DNA of 24,374 nucleotides from WJKQ01 sp043810515 (GCA_043810515.1 JBDRNZ010000046.1:1-24374); one strand, 5' to 3'; shown: positions 1-8,186, counted from the stretch's first letter. Notes: generated from the letters alone by a model not told the origin. Numbers and translations: made by a program.

Positions 1-1001
1 ACTTCGCCGATGACCTGGGTTTCTATTTCGTGGCGGGCGCAGATTTCAGCAATCTGATCTACGTCGTTGCTTATGAGGATCATGCCAACACCCATGTTCC
101 AGGTTCGGTAGGCTTCTTCTTTTGGAACGCTGCCTATTTCCATGAGGCGATTCATGACTTCCAGAGGCGCGGGAAGGTTGTCGAGTTTCGCGCCGAGTTT
201 GTTTTTCTTTAAGACGCGCTTGAGGTTGCCTTCTATGCCGCCGCCGGTTACGTGGGCAATGCCTTTAAGTGCGACGAGGCCATTATGTTTGTAGCGGCCG
301 TGCATTTCCATGACGGCGCTGGTGAAGATTTTTGAAGGCGTAAGAGTGATTTCGCCCCAGGTACGTGAGTCATCGTATTTTTCTTTGTGCCAGGTGTCGC
401 CGAATTTTTCGCGGAGGATGTGGCGGACGAGTGAGAATCCGTTTGAGCGGAAACCGACTGATTTAAGGCCGATGATTTTGTCGCCGGGACGAATGTCTTT
501 GCCGGTTATCAGTTTTTCTTTTTCAACTATTCCGACGCAGGTCGCGTTCCAAATATATCCGTTGCAGGCTTTGCCGAGTTCGGCAATTTCGCCGCCGGGA
601 ATTACGATTTTGTGTTTTAATGCGGCCGATTCCAAACCTTTCATCATGGCCGAGATTTTATTTTCGTCCAGATGGTCCGCGTCTATTGTGTTTGTTATTG
701 ACAGCGGCTCGGCACCGATACAAATTGCATCGTCCGCAACCATTGCAACAAGATCAAAACCAAGTGTGTCGAGGATACCCGTGACTTCAGCTATTTCCAT
801 CTTTGTTCCAACACCATCATCATTCTGAACGAGATAATAATCGCCCATGTCGAGCGCGCCGGAAAATCCTCCGTCGTCTATAAGTGGCTCACCGATCATG
901 CCCTTTCGCGACGCAAAGGTGTTTTTTGCGGCCTGATATGCAATAGCTGAACATTTGTCGCCGAGATCTATGTCAACTCCCGATTCTTTGTATGTTGCCA
1001 T
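1..1001 (-). CDS. purM: Phosphoribosylformylglycinamidine cyclo-ligase (AIR synthetase), 3' end cut by window
   Basis: The minus strand from ATG at 1001 stays open to the window edge, giving about 333 residues beginning MATYKESGVDIDLGDKCS. PurM makes aminoimidazole ribonucleotide from FGAM and ATP in cytosolic de novo purine synthesis. Family hallmarks seen are QNDDGVGTKMEIAE (the family's VDGVGTK-type nucleotide loop), MVADDAICIGAEPL, IPGGEIAELG, GLKSVGFRSNGFSLVR and AHVTGGGIEGNLKR, all in the usual order. Only the extreme C-terminus is missing. It starts 10 bp after the ftsE stop, so the two are probably co-transcribed. Purine synthesis genes are patchy in reduced bacteria, so a full-looking purM hints at at least partial biosynthetic capacity. 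Confidence 0.95.
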   Translation of the reverse strand, partial: MATYKESGVDIDLGDKCSAIAYQAAKNTFASRKGMIGEPLIDDGGFSGALDMGDYYLVQNDDGVGTKMEIAEVTGILDTLGFDLVAMVADDAICIGAEPLSITNTIDADHLDENKISAMMKGLESAALKHKIVIPGGEIAELGKACNGYIWNATCVGIVEKEKLITGKDIRPGDKIIGLKSVGFRSNGFSLVRHILREKFGDTWHKEKYDDSRTWGEITLTPSKIFTSAVMEMHGRYKHNGLVALKGIAHVTGGGIEGNLKRVLKKNKLGAKLDNLPAPLEVMNRLMEIGSVPKEEAYRTWNMGVGMILISNDVDQIAEICARHEIETQVIGE

Positions 1002-1011
1002 TTTAAAAAGG

Positions 1012-1686
1012 TTATTTGTATCCTGAATTCTTTTTATCGCTTACGATAGCGCCGTTTTCGAGCGTGATAACGCGGCGCGTCATCGCGTTTACAATGTCTT
1101 TGTTGTGCGTGGCTATGAGCACGGTTGTGCCGGATTTGTTTATTTTTAAGAGAAGTTTTCCGAGGGCGAGCGCGTTGTCGGGGTCGAGATTTCCGCTCGG
1201 CTCGTCGGCGAGGAGAAGCTGGGGGGCGTGCACAAGCGCTCTTGCGATTGCGGTCCTCTGCTGTTCTCCTCCGGAAAGCTGGTGCGGAAAGTGGTTTCTC
1301 TGTTCCTCAAGTCCGGTGAGGCGTAGAACGTCTCTTGTTCTTTCGTGTATGAATTTTTTCGGATAACCGGCTACCTCAAGGGCGAATGCCACATTCTCAA
1401 AAACGGTTTTTTTGGGAAGAAGTTTGTAGTCCTGAAAAACTATTCCTATTTTTCTTCTGTATTCCTGAATTTTTGAAGTTTTGAGTTTGCTTACCTCGTA
1501 ATCGTCGACGAGAATTTTCCCGGAAGTGATTTCCTGCGCGCCTATAAGCGCATGAAACAATGTGGTTTTTCCCGCACCGGACGGCCCTACAATCGAAACG
1601 AGCTCGCCGCCTTCCACTTTGAAAGACACGTTATCCAGGACTTTTTTGCGGCCGTAGGTTTTTGTGACGCTGTCGATGACGATCAT
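1012..1686 (-). CDS. ftsE: Cell-division ABC transporter ATPase FtsE
   Basis: A 224-residue ABC ATPase of the length and type of FtsE, the cytoplasmic ATPase that pairs with the membrane protein FtsX and couples ATP hydrolysis to septal peptidoglycan hydrolase activation. Visible motifs: Walker A GPSGAGKTT (34-42), Q-loop FQDYKLLPKKTVFENVAFAL (84-103, the usual FtsE/LolD sequence), signature LSGGEQQR (137-144), Walker B LLLADEPSGNLD (157-168) and switch His in IATHN. It has its own promoter at 1710-1738. No ftsX follows; purM does, 10 bp downstream, so FtsX must be encoded elsewhere. A related MacB/LolD-type ATPase is the alternative, but those are normally beside a permease gene too. Confidence 0.88.
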   Translation of the reverse strand: MIVIDSVTKTYGRKKVLDNVSFKVEGGELVSIVGPSGAGKTTLFHALIGAQEITSGKILVDDYEVSKLKTSKIQEYRRKIGIVFQDYKLLPKKTVFENVAFALEVAGYPKKFIHERTRDVLRLTGLEEQRNHFPHQLSGGEQQRTAIARALVHAPQLLLADEPSGNLDPDNALALGKLLLKINKSGTTVLIATHNKDIVNAMTRRVITLENGAIVSDKKNSGYK

Positions 1687-1709
1687 TTGGAATTTTTTAT
1701 GATGGGCTG

Positions 1710-1738
1710 ATTATAACAGCAGGTATGGGACTTTTCAA
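1710..1738 (-). promoter_or_regulatory. Promoter of ftsE
   Basis: On the minus strand, TTGAAA (1733-1738) and a perfect TATAAT (1710-1715) are separated by exactly 17 bp, 24 bp upstream of the ftsE ATG. It would also drive purM. Confidence 0.75.
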
Positions 1739-1739
1739 T

Positions 1740-1756
1740 TTCCACCCGGGTGGGAA
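1740..1756. other. GC-rich palindrome between the recombinase stop and the ftsE promoter
   Basis: The core CCACCCGGGTGG (1742-1753) is a perfect 12-bp palindrome flanked by TT/GAA. It sits 3 bp after the recombinase stop and directly upstream of the ftsE -35 box. No T-run follows on the minus strand, so it is not a standard intrinsic terminator; it could be an operator or a weak hairpin stop. Confidence 0.4.
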
Positions 1757-1758
1757 AA

Positions 1759-2673
1759 TTATCTGTGGTATTTTTCGTGAATTTGCCTGAGGGCTTTGTT
1801 GGTGACGTGGGTGTAGACCTGCGTTGTGGTTATTGAGCTGTGGCCGAGCATTTCCTGGACCGAGCGGATGTCGGCGCCGTTTATTAAAAGCTCGGTGGCG
1901 TAGCTGTGGCGCAGGGTATGCGGCGTGACTTTTTTTATGATGCCGGCTTTGAGCGCGTACTTTCGGACAAGTTTTTCAATACTGACGGTGCTTAAGCGGC
2001 GGGATTCGTCGTCAAGAATCTCGGAGGTTTTCCGGCCGCGGCCGCTGTTCAAAAAAAGCGGTTTAAAATGGTCGTCGCGGCGTTTTAAGTAATCATGGAT
2101 TGCCTGTGCGGCTTGTGCTGAAAGGAAAACTATGCGCGGTTTCCTGCCTTTTCCGCGTACCATAAATTCGCGGCGTTTTAAGTCGACCTGATCGCGGTTT
2201 AAAGACACAAGTTCGCTTACGCGCAGTCCGGTTGAATAGAGAGTCTTGAGAATTGCGATGTCGCGGTGGCCGGATAGGTTTTTTGCTGAAACCGACACAA
2301 AAATTCTGTCGAGCTCTTCGCGGGAAAGAACCTCCACGGTGCGCTGCGGTGTGCGCGAAAGCTCTATCTTTTCCGGCGCGAGCGTGTCGATGTCGGATTT
2401 TCTCAGGTATTTGAGAAATGCTCTTAGCGCGATGACGTGATAATTTTGAGTTTTCTGGCCGAGCGGACGACCGTGTACGTCTTTTAGCCGGTTTAGGTGC
2501 AGACGATAATCGTTTACTTTTTTGAGAGTGATTGCGGAGGGCGAGGATAAGTTCCCAAAAAATTCCTCAAATCTGTTAAGGTAATGCCGGTAATTTGAAA
2601 GCGTGCGGCGCGATTTCCCACGGAGAATTTCCATATATTCGAGAAATTCATTTATGTGACCGGAGATTTTCAT
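1759..2673 (-). CDS. Xer-type tyrosine recombinase
   Basis: A 304-residue tyrosine recombinase, the size of XerC/XerD, which resolve chromosome dimers at dif. The N-terminal SAM-like core-binding domain spans about 1-100 and the catalytic domain 115-304. The full catalytic set is present: R151 (TGLRVSEL), K175 (RGKGRK), H252 and R255 (PHTLRHSYAT), H278 (LGHSS) and nucleophile Y287 (VYTHV). Between K175 and H252 there is only a short basic stretch around 211-226, not the additional block that defines integron integrases (IntI). It is therefore a housekeeping Xer rather than the integrase for the downstream array. The single Xer could be XerC, XerD or an XerA/XerH-style lone enzyme. Confidence 0.88.
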   Translation of the reverse strand: MKISGHINEFLEYMEILRGKSRRTLSNYRHYLNRFEEFFGNLSSPSAITLKKVNDYRLHLNRLKDVHGRPLGQKTQNYHVIALRAFLKYLRKSDIDTLAPEKIELSRTPQRTVEVLSREELDRIFVSVSAKNLSGHRDIAILKTLYSTGLRVSELVSLNRDQVDLKRREFMVRGKGRKPRIVFLSAQAAQAIHDYLKRRDDHFKPLFLNSGRGRKTSEILDDESRRLSTVSIEKLVRKYALKAGIIKKVTPHTLRHSYATELLINGADIRSVQEMLGHSSITTTQVYTHVTNKALRQIHEKYHR

Positions 2674-2707
2674 AAAAATGACCTTATTTCAAAACAGGGT
2701 CATTATA
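2674..2707 (-). promoter_or_regulatory. Leader of the recombinase gene: -10 box and 7-bp inverted repeat
   Basis: On the minus strand a TATAAT (2702-2707) precedes a perfect inverted repeat AATGACC/GGTCATT (about 2677-2704) whose right arm abuts the ATG at 2673 and continues into T residues. No good -35 is visible. The hairpin would cover the ribosome entry region, so it may be an operator, an attenuator or a leftover terminator of the upstream gene. Confidence 0.4.
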
Positions 2708-2723
2708 AATTGTGCAAACTTTT

Positions 2724-3032
2724 CTAGCCAGCTATTTCTTTGTCGAGCTTTGAGGCGTAATTGGAAATGATGTTCTGGCCTCTTTTTTCCTTTTCGGCAA
2801 TAAGCATGTCGCTTTTTATCTGCGCGAGATGGAGCCTGAAATCCACTTTTTCGGATGACGTGTCCAGCCCCTCCATTTCCTTTTCTATTATTTCATTCGC
2901 GAGGTTTATAAGGGATTTATTCGTAACGTCACTTATTTCCTCCCTCATTTTTTCATGAATTTTTTGCAGGTACGGGGCAACTTCCTGAGCCACCGGGGAG
3001 AGATTTGATTTTTGTTTTTCAATATCAGCCAT
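2724..3032 (-). CDS. Hypothetical small helical protein
   Basis: 102 residues, no signal peptide or membrane segment, very rich in charged residues with heptad-like spacing, predicted by eye to be almost wholly alpha-helical (for example HEKMREEISDVTNKSLINLA and AEKEKRGQNIISNYASKLDK). I do not recognise a family. It is the first gene of the leftward group with the recombinase and ftsE and has a good promoter at 3063-3091, which supports it being real. Cytoplasmic; function unknown. Confidence 0.65.
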   Translation of the reverse strand: MADIEKQKSNLSPVAQEVAPYLQKIHEKMREEISDVTNKSLINLANEIIEKEMEGLDTSSEKVDFRLHLAQIKSDMLIAEKEKRGQNIISNYASKLDKEIAG

Positions 3033-3062
3033 AATTAAAAGTTTTTGTTTTTAAATTAGTAT

Positions 3063-3091
3063 ATTGTATCATATTAAGGTCGATAGTTCAA
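3063..3091 (-). promoter_or_regulatory. Promoter of the leftward hypothetical/recombinase group
   Basis: Minus strand TTGAAC (3086-3091), 17 bp spacer, TACAAT (3063-3068), about 30 bp upstream of the ATG at 3032. It lies in the divergent region shared with dgt. Confidence 0.65.
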
Positions 3092-3112
3092 CCGTGTAAT
3101 ATCCAAAAAATC

Positions 3113-4216
3113 ATGCTGATGACAAGGAAAATGCTTGAGGCCATAGAGGCGAAAAATCTCGCTGATTACGCCGTTAAAAGCGCTGACAGCCGCGGACGCA
3201 AATATAAAGAAGAACCTTCCGACGGAAGGCTGTGTTTTCAGAGGGACAAGGACAGAATCGTGCATTGCAAGGCGTTTCGCCGGCTTGATGCCAAAACCCA
3301 GGTTTTTATAGCGGGAAGCGGCGATCATTACAGAACCAGGCTTACTCATACTCTTGAGGTCGCGCAGATAAGTCGCGATATAGCGCGGCGGCTCGCGTTG
3401 AACGAGGACCTTTGCGAGGCGATAGCGCTGGCGCATGATCTCGGGCATCCGCCTTTCGGGCACGGCGGCGAGGAGGCGCTAAATGAAATCATGGAAGGTT
3501 ACGGCATGCATTTCGAGCATAATGAGCAGAGCCGCAGAATCGTTGAGCATCTTGAAAAAGCTTATCCGGATTTTGACGGACTTAATCTGACCAGAGAAGT
3601 GCTTGACGGGCTGATGAAGCATCAGACGGCCTGGGATCAGCAGGGGAAAAAATTTGAAGTTTCGGCGCATCTGGAAGCGCAGGCCGTAAACATCGCGGAT
3701 GAAATTGCTTATACAAACCATGACATGGATGACGGGCTGAGATCCGGCGTTATAAAAACGGAGGATCTGGCCAAGTTTAAGCTGTGGAAAATGGCTGAGG
3801 ATGATATTGAACGAAAATATGGCGGTAAAATCGACAGCCGCGTGAAGATTTCAAGAATGATAAGCTCGATAATTTCCATGATGATTGATGATTTTTGCAA
3901 AAATACCGAGAAAAATCTGGCGCAGAAACGTGATGGAGAGATCGGCAGTTTTACACAGGAGATGAAGGATATGATTGGGGAACTGAGACGATTTTTGTAC
4001 GATAATTTTTATATGAATCCCGCAATAAGTATGTTCGTTGAAAAAGGTAAATCCGCAATAAAAAGACTTTTTGAATATTACATGAAAAATCCCGACAAAT
4101 TCCCCGGCGAGGAGCGGCATGGAAAAGACGAGGAGTTTGTCATAACGGTAAAAGATTATATCGCAGGTATGACAGATGGATTTTTAATGTCAAATCTGTT
4201 AGAATCGGACCAATGA
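3113..4216 (+). CDS. dgt: Deoxyguanosinetriphosphate triphosphohydrolase (dGTPase, HD family)
   Basis: 367 residues. dGTPases cleave dGTP (often other dNTPs too) to the nucleoside and tripolyphosphate, trimming the cytosolic dNTP pool. Seen: N-terminal KSADSRGRKY and FQRDKDRIVHCKAFRRLDAKTQVF blocks typical of the family, metal-binding H79 (TRLTHTLEVAQ), the HD pair H108-D109 (AHDLGHPPFGHGGEEAL) and the later D196 (ADEIAYTNHD). The start at 3113 (MLMTRK) fits the family's usual MLTRK-like N-terminus; ATG at 3131, preceded by AGGA, is an alternative. Its stop overlaps the nrdR start by ATGA, implying translational coupling of two genes acting on deoxynucleotide balance. Confidence 0.93.
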   Translation: MLMTRKMLEAIEAKNLADYAVKSADSRGRKYKEEPSDGRLCFQRDKDRIVHCKAFRRLDAKTQVFIAGSGDHYRTRLTHTLEVAQISRDIARRLALNEDLCEAIALAHDLGHPPFGHGGEEALNEIMEGYGMHFEHNEQSRRIVEHLEKAYPDFDGLNLTREVLDGLMKHQTAWDQQGKKFEVSAHLEAQAVNIADEIAYTNHDMDDGLRSGVIKTEDLAKFKLWKMAEDDIERKYGGKIDSRVKISRMISSIISMMIDDFCKNTEKNLAQKRDGEIGSFTQEMKDMIGELRRFLYDNFYMNPAISMFVEKGKSAIKRLFEYYMKNPDKFPGEERHGKDEEFVITVKDYIAGMTDGFLMSNLLESDQ

Positions 4217-4665
4217 TATGTCCAAAATGCCAACATAATGATACGCGCGTTCTTGATTCCAGAGAAACTGACGGCCATAAAGCTGTCAGAAGACGCCGCG
4301 AATGCGATAGCTGTAAACATAGGTTTACGACTTTTGAAAGAGCCGAAAGTAGCAAATTTCTTATTATAAAAAAAGACGGAACGCGTGAAAATTATGATCG
4401 CGAGAAAGTTGAAAAGGGCATCTGGAAGGCGTGCGAAAAGCGAAAAATCACGGAGGACCAGGTTACAAATATAATAAACGCCCTTGAGGAATCATGGACA
4501 AGTTTCGGAAAAGAAGTTCCAAGCAAGCTTATCGGAGAAGGAATTATGGATGCCCTGAGAAAGCTTGATGAGGTGGCCTATATACGATTTGCGTCTGTTT
4601 ACAGGCAATTTAGAGATCTGGACAGTTTCAAAAAAGAATTCAAAAAATTATCAAAAGAAGTCTGA
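4213..4665 (+). CDS. nrdR: Transcriptional repressor NrdR
   Basis: 150 residues, the standard NrdR length. NrdR represses ribonucleotide reductase genes when dATP is bound. The N-terminal zinc ribbon has C3-x2-C6 and C31-x2-C34 (MICPKCQ ... RECDSCKHRFTTFE) with the conserved DSRETDGHKAVRRRRECDSC stretch, followed by the ATP-cone domain (about 46-136: IIKKDGTRENYDREKVEKGI, then AYIRFASVYRQFRDLDSF). Overlaps dgt by 4 bp. No obvious NrdR-box pair is seen near this operon, so its targets are presumably elsewhere. Confidence 0.96.
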   Translation: MICPKCQHNDTRVLDSRETDGHKAVRRRRECDSCKHRFTTFERAESSKFLIIKKDGTRENYDREKVEKGIWKACEKRKITEDQVTNIINALEESWTSFGKEVPSKLIGEGIMDALRKLDEVAYIRFASVYRQFRDLDSFKKEFKKLSKEV

Positions 4666-4693
4666 ATGAGTATTAATGCCGGCTTTACCGCGC

Positions 4694-4722
4694 TTGCTTT
4701 ATTGGAGGTTTTGTTGTATAAT
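4694..4722 (+). promoter_or_regulatory. Promoter of the L,D-transpeptidase gene
   Basis: TTGCTT (4694-4699), 17 bp, perfect TATAAT (4717-4722), 34 bp before the ATG. Confidence 0.75.
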
Positions 4723-4756
4723 AACATTGTACAAAAATAAAAACTAACCTGCCATT

Positions 4757-5773
4757 ATGAAATACAGATTCTTATTTTATTTATCCGCCGCTCTTTGCGC
4801 GTTTTTCATTTTCTCAGGTGGTTCGTTCGCCGCAACTATCGAAACCGCACAAGCCGCTGGTGATCGTGAGACATGCGGCTTTGATGTTCCGGAAAATAAA
4901 GCTTATGACGCGGAACTTATTGCGGTCAGGCGTAAACTGCATGTTGAAACGGATGAAATTTTCAGGGTAAAAGTATTCGTGAGAAATAACGGTAATATGC
5001 CGTGGTTTTCAAATGAAAGCGCCTGTCCCGGTCCAAGAATGTCTTTGGGATCAGACGTGCCACGAGACAGAAACAGCTCTCTTTATGCCGACACCCTTTC
5101 CGGTGTTTCTGATACAAATTGGGAAGCGCAAAACAGAATCGGCATGGATCAGCTAAGAGTTGATCCCGGAGAAATAGCTTCCTTTACTTTTTATTCACAA
5201 GCGCCGTCAGATCCGGATGTAATAAAGGAGTATTTTACACCGGTTCTCACCGCGATTCAGTGGCTGGACAACGCGGAATTTTCTTTTGAAACTGTAGTAG
5301 GCGGTATCCAGGAGGATGTTTCGGCTCTGAGAACAAAGCTTTTATATGCTAATGAAAGCGGTTCTGTTCTTGATATAAATCTTAACGGTCAAAAATCTAT
5401 CCTTATTGATCTCTCGTCCCAACAAATGTTTTTGAAGCTTGATGACCGCGTTATAAGACAATTTCCGGTAAGCACGGGAAAAGCTTCGACTCCTACTCCG
5501 ACCGGCAACACAAAAATAATTCTTAAACAGGAAGTACGAGTTGGCGGCGAATCACCTCACTATATAATGCCTAAATTCATGATGTTCAGAGCCGGCGGAT
5601 ATGGAATTCATGCGCTTCCAAGCCTTGGGCACGATGGCGGATGGTTCTGGACCGAGGCACGAAATCATATTGGAATTCCTGTAAGTCACGGCTGCATCAG
5701 GCTTCTTCCCGAAGATGCGGATTTTGCCTTTGAATTCGGGGAAGTCGGCATGCCCGTCACCGTACAGCGGTAA
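4757..5773 (+). CDS. Secreted L,D-transpeptidase (YkuD domain)
   Basis: 338 residues with an N-terminal signal peptide (hydrophobic 5-25, likely cut near FAATIETA). L,D-transpeptidases form 3-3 peptidoglycan cross-links or attach proteins to the wall outside the membrane. The C-terminal YkuD domain (about 205-338) carries H285 (GIHALPSLGHDGG) and the catalytic SHGCIR with C313. The middle region (about 50-190) looks like an extracellular beta-sandwich (VKVFVRNNGNMPWF, VDPGEIASFTFY), resembling domains that often precede YkuD in Patescibacteria. It has its own promoter and is followed by another envelope gene. The catalytic motif makes the class clear; the substrate is not. Confidence 0.9.
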   Translation: MKYRFLFYLSAALCAFFIFSGGSFAATIETAQAAGDRETCGFDVPENKAYDAELIAVRRKLHVETDEIFRVKVFVRNNGNMPWFSNESACPGPRMSLGSDVPRDRNSSLYADTLSGVSDTNWEAQNRIGMDQLRVDPGEIASFTFYSQAPSDPDVIKEYFTPVLTAIQWLDNAEFSFETVVGGIQEDVSALRTKLLYANESGSVLDINLNGQKSILIDLSSQQMFLKLDDRVIRQFPVSTGKASTPTPTGNTKIILKQEVRVGGESPHYIMPKFMMFRAGGYGIHALPSLGHDGGWFWTEARNHIGIPVSHGCIRLLPEDADFAFEFGEVGMPVTVQR

Positions 5774-5775
5774 AC

Positions 5776-5804
5776 TTGCCGATTTCGCAAAAAAGTGTTA
5801 TAAT
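5776..5804 (+). promoter_or_regulatory. Promoter of the repeat-containing membrane protein
   Basis: TTGCCG (5776-5781), 17 bp, perfect TATAAT (5799-5804), 30 bp before the ATG at 5835 and starting 3 bp after the transpeptidase stop. Confidence 0.75.
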
Positions 5805-5834
5805 ACGAATATAAAAATATAAACAAAAACAAAT

Positions 5835-6449
5835 ATGGAAGAACTAAATGTTCAAAATCTAACTCCTGAAAAGCCGAAAAAGTCAGGCCTGAAATCGTGG
5901 CACCTTGTCGTGGCTTTTGTTCTGGGCGCTTTGGTGGTTGGCGGCGCGTATTTCGTGCCTTCTCTCGGCTTAAGAGGATTTATAGGCCTTAATATTGGCG
6001 ATGAAAATTGTAATCTTGAAGGTCTTGGTCTTTATGCCGAACCTTTTGGCACTTATACCGTTCCGCTGACTCTTTATTCTTCAGCTCCTTTCCAGGGTAC
6101 TGATGTATTTGGAATTGAGGAAGTTTCGAAAGAGGATGCCGGTGACAAGGAAACAAATCAGCAATTTAATACTTTGAACGCTCCGAATAGAGATACTGTC
6201 CCGAGCGAAGGCTTTGAAGATGTTCCAAAAAATGACGATCAGGATATTCCTGCCGATGAGGCGGCTCCTGCCGATGAGGTAGCTCCTGCCGAGGAGGTAG
6301 CTCCTGCCGAGGAGGTAGCTCCTGCCGAGGAGGTAGCTCCTGCTGACGAAGCGGCTCCTGCCGATGAAGAAAAAGTATCGGAAGACAGGCCGACTGATAT
6401 TCAGCAAACTACAATCCTTCCTACCGACAATAGGGTAAAAAGGCAGTAA
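5835..6449 (+). CDS. Membrane-anchored protein with acidic EEVAPA repeats
   Basis: 204 residues. A short cytoplasmic N-terminus, one membrane segment (about 23-43, HLVVAFVLGALVVGGAYF), then an outer part: a small unknown domain with one Cys (about 50-95), and a disordered, highly acidic tail holding six tandem copies of a PA(D/E)E(V/A)A hexapeptide (about 139-178). I do not recognise the family. Such tails may act as spacers through the wall or as ion/partner-binding segments; that is inference. It converges on the O-antigen-ligase gene with only 7 bp between stops. Confidence 0.75.
   Translation: MEELNVQNLTPEKPKKSGLKSWHLVVAFVLGALVVGGAYFVPSLGLRGFIGLNIGDENCNLEGLGLYAEPFGTYTVPLTLYSSAPFQGTDVFGIEEVSKEDAGDKETNQQFNTLNAPNRDTVPSEGFEDVPKNDDQDIPADEAAPADEVAPAEEVAPAEEVAPAEEVAPADEAAPADEEKVSEDRPTDIQQTTILPTDNRVKRQ
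6249..6368 (+). repeat. 18-bp in-frame tandem repeat
   Basis: Six full copies of CCTGCCGAKGAGGYRGCT-like units plus a partial seventh. The three central copies are identical, and outer copies differ at 1-4 positions (GAT/GAG, GTA/GCG). The period is a multiple of 3, so copy-number change would lengthen or shorten the protein tail without frameshift. Confidence 0.9.
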
Positions 6450-6456
6450 GAAGAGT

Positions 6457-8130
6457 TTAAAATTTGTTTAATTCGTCGATTATCGCTGGATTTGTGGGAG
6501 CAAGTTCGTTTGCCTTTTTGAACAAGCTTTCGGCTTCTGTATAGTTTCCGGCGGCGGCGGCGATTTTGCCTTTGAAGTAGTAATATCTGAAATCGAAATT
6601 CGTAAATTCCCCGCCGTATTCCACCATTTCGTCCGCTTTTTCCAGAATTTCCGAATTTGATGAGGCTCTTGAAATTTCCACGAGAATGGCGGAAAGCTCA
6701 TAAAAAGTTTCAGCCTGATTCGGATTAAGCCGTGCCGATGAAAAAATTTCATTCACGCCTTCTTCGACCTGCCCAAATTGAACATGTTTTATTCCCCGGG
6801 CGAGAAGCGTGTCGGCGTAAACCAGCTTTGCTGAATTGTATATATTCAAAAAAGAGAAGACGGCAAGCATTCCCGATATGAATACCGATATGATGTTTAT
6901 TTTCATCGTGATTATTTTGAATTTTACTGTGCGCGAAAGAATTATCGCTACGAGCAAAACGAAAACCAGATAGTGCACCGTCACCGGAAAGCTGAAAAAA
7001 TTCGAAATTATCGTTGAGATGAGGGCGCACGCGGAAATGAGAAGAATTTTGTCGGATTTAAGCTCTTTTTTATTTCTGAATATGAGATAAAAAATTCCGG
7101 CCAGAACGGCAAGAAATATCGCGAGGCCGAGCGCTCCCTGCGTAACAAGAATGTCGAGAAACTGGTTATGCGCCCTGTCCGCTACGGAATATGTTTTTTC
7201 CAGAGTCAGGAGTTTTTCGGGCGATGTTTTTTGAAAAACTATCTGAAAAGTTTCAAGCCCAGAGCCTATTATCGGATGCTCCGTGAACGCCGCGAGCGAG
7301 CCTTTCCAGATATATAAACGACTGAGGAGTGAGCGCATGGTCGGCGCAAAAAATACTATAAAACCGGCAAAGGCCGCCATCAGCCCTCCGGAAATAAGAT
7401 ATTTGTATATAGATTTTATTTTTGACACTAACAGAATGAGGAAGACCGCGCCGATTATAATTCCCAAAATTGAGGCGCGATTTTGCGTAAGCATAAGCCC
7501 GACGAGGAGCAACGATGTGACGGCGGCGTAAGTGAGTTTTTGGCGGAATTTTTTTTCTTTAAGAACAAAATAAACTCCGCCCCAAATAGGAAAAATTAAA
7601 AACTGTCCGAGATAATTCGGCTGCCCGAGCGTTGAAAAACTTCTTCCATAAAATTCCTGATCTATAAGCGCCTGTGTGGAGAACGCGAGTATGCCAAAAT
7701 GCTCCAGAACTGCATGTACGGCCGTGACCGCGGACAGCAGCACCAGAACTTTGAGAGTCGCTTCCTGTTCTTTTTCCGTTTTGAGAAAATTGATAAAAAT
7801 CAGGAAGAAAATAACGTATATCAAATAACTGTAAAGCCCCTGGATTCTTATATAGCTTCCCCAGAAACTTAAGGACGGAGCGATTGAGAAAACCGTTGAA
7901 ATCACAAGGCTCAGCAAAAAAAATCCGAGCAGAATTAAAACGGGCACGGAGTACCTTACTGAGAATTCCCGCTTTTTAAAAAACCTTACAATGCGCCATA
8001 TCGCGATCACGGAAAGAGATATTGAAAGAAAATGGATTTTGGGCAATTCGAAAATACTTTTCCCAAAAGGGTTGATTATGAATACCACAAGGAAGACCAG
8101 CAATAAAAGGTATGTTTTGCGATTTTTCAT
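6457..8130 (-). CDS. O-antigen ligase/polymerase-like membrane protein with C-terminal TPR
   Basis: 557 residues from the chosen ATG at 8130 (MKNRKTYLLL); the longer form from 8184 would start upstream of the -10 box at 8158-8163. About 10-12 hydrophobic segments occupy residues 5-425. The O-antigen ligase (Wzy/WaaL, PF04932-type) core is around the NRASILGIIIGAVF and the large loop SRLYIWKGSLAAFTEHPIIG ... DRAHNQFLDILVTQGALGL, the usual family signature. The C-terminus (about 440-557) has TPR-like helices (NPNQAETFYELSAILVEI, YYYFKGKIAAAAGNYTEAES). These proteins transfer or polymerise undecaprenol-linked glycans outside the cell; the acceptor here cannot be told. Confidence 0.85.
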   Translation of the reverse strand: MKNRKTYLLLLVFLVVFIINPFGKSIFELPKIHFLSISLSVIAIWRIVRFFKKREFSVRYSVPVLILLGFFLLSLVISTVFSIAPSLSFWGSYIRIQGLYSYLIYVIFFLIFINFLKTEKEQEATLKVLVLLSAVTAVHAVLEHFGILAFSTQALIDQEFYGRSFSTLGQPNYLGQFLIFPIWGGVYFVLKEKKFRQKLTYAAVTSLLLVGLMLTQNRASILGIIIGAVFLILLVSKIKSIYKYLISGGLMAAFAGFIVFFAPTMRSLLSRLYIWKGSLAAFTEHPIIGSGLETFQIVFQKTSPEKLLTLEKTYSVADRAHNQFLDILVTQGALGLAIFLAVLAGIFYLIFRNKKELKSDKILLISACALISTIISNFFSFPVTVHYLVFVLLVAIILSRTVKFKIITMKINIISVFISGMLAVFSFLNIYNSAKLVYADTLLARGIKHVQFGQVEEGVNEIFSSARLNPNQAETFYELSAILVEISRASSNSEILEKADEMVEYGGEFTNFDFRYYYFKGKIAAAAGNYTEAESLFKKANELAPTNPAIIDELNKF

Positions 8131-8157
8131 AAAGGGTTTTTCTTTGCCGGTTATCAT

Positions 8158-8165
8158 ATTATAAT
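8158..8165. promoter_or_regulatory. Symmetric -10 element serving both divergent genes
   Basis: ATTATAAT reads TATAAT on the plus strand (8160-8165, 21 bp before the helicase ATG) and TATAAT on the minus strand (8158-8163, 27 bp before the ATG at 8130). -35 boxes are weak on both strands. Divergent transcription from symmetric -10 elements is known in bacteria. Confidence 0.55.
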
Positions 8166-8186
8166 CAAAGTCCAAAAAGTACAAAC

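Noticed and set aside
1759..2673. Tyrosine recombinase as the integrase of the cassette array
   Set aside because: Size and spacing between Lys175 and His252 fit Xer recombinases, no IntI-specific block is evident, and it lies about 13 kb from the array on the wrong side for leftward-reading cassettes.
3074..3463. Leftward 129-residue frame antisense to dgt
   Set aside because: Overlaps the well-supported dGTPase catalytic region and has no recognisable protein features; the same applies to other frames opposite purM, ftsE, uvrD, ymdB and ctpA.
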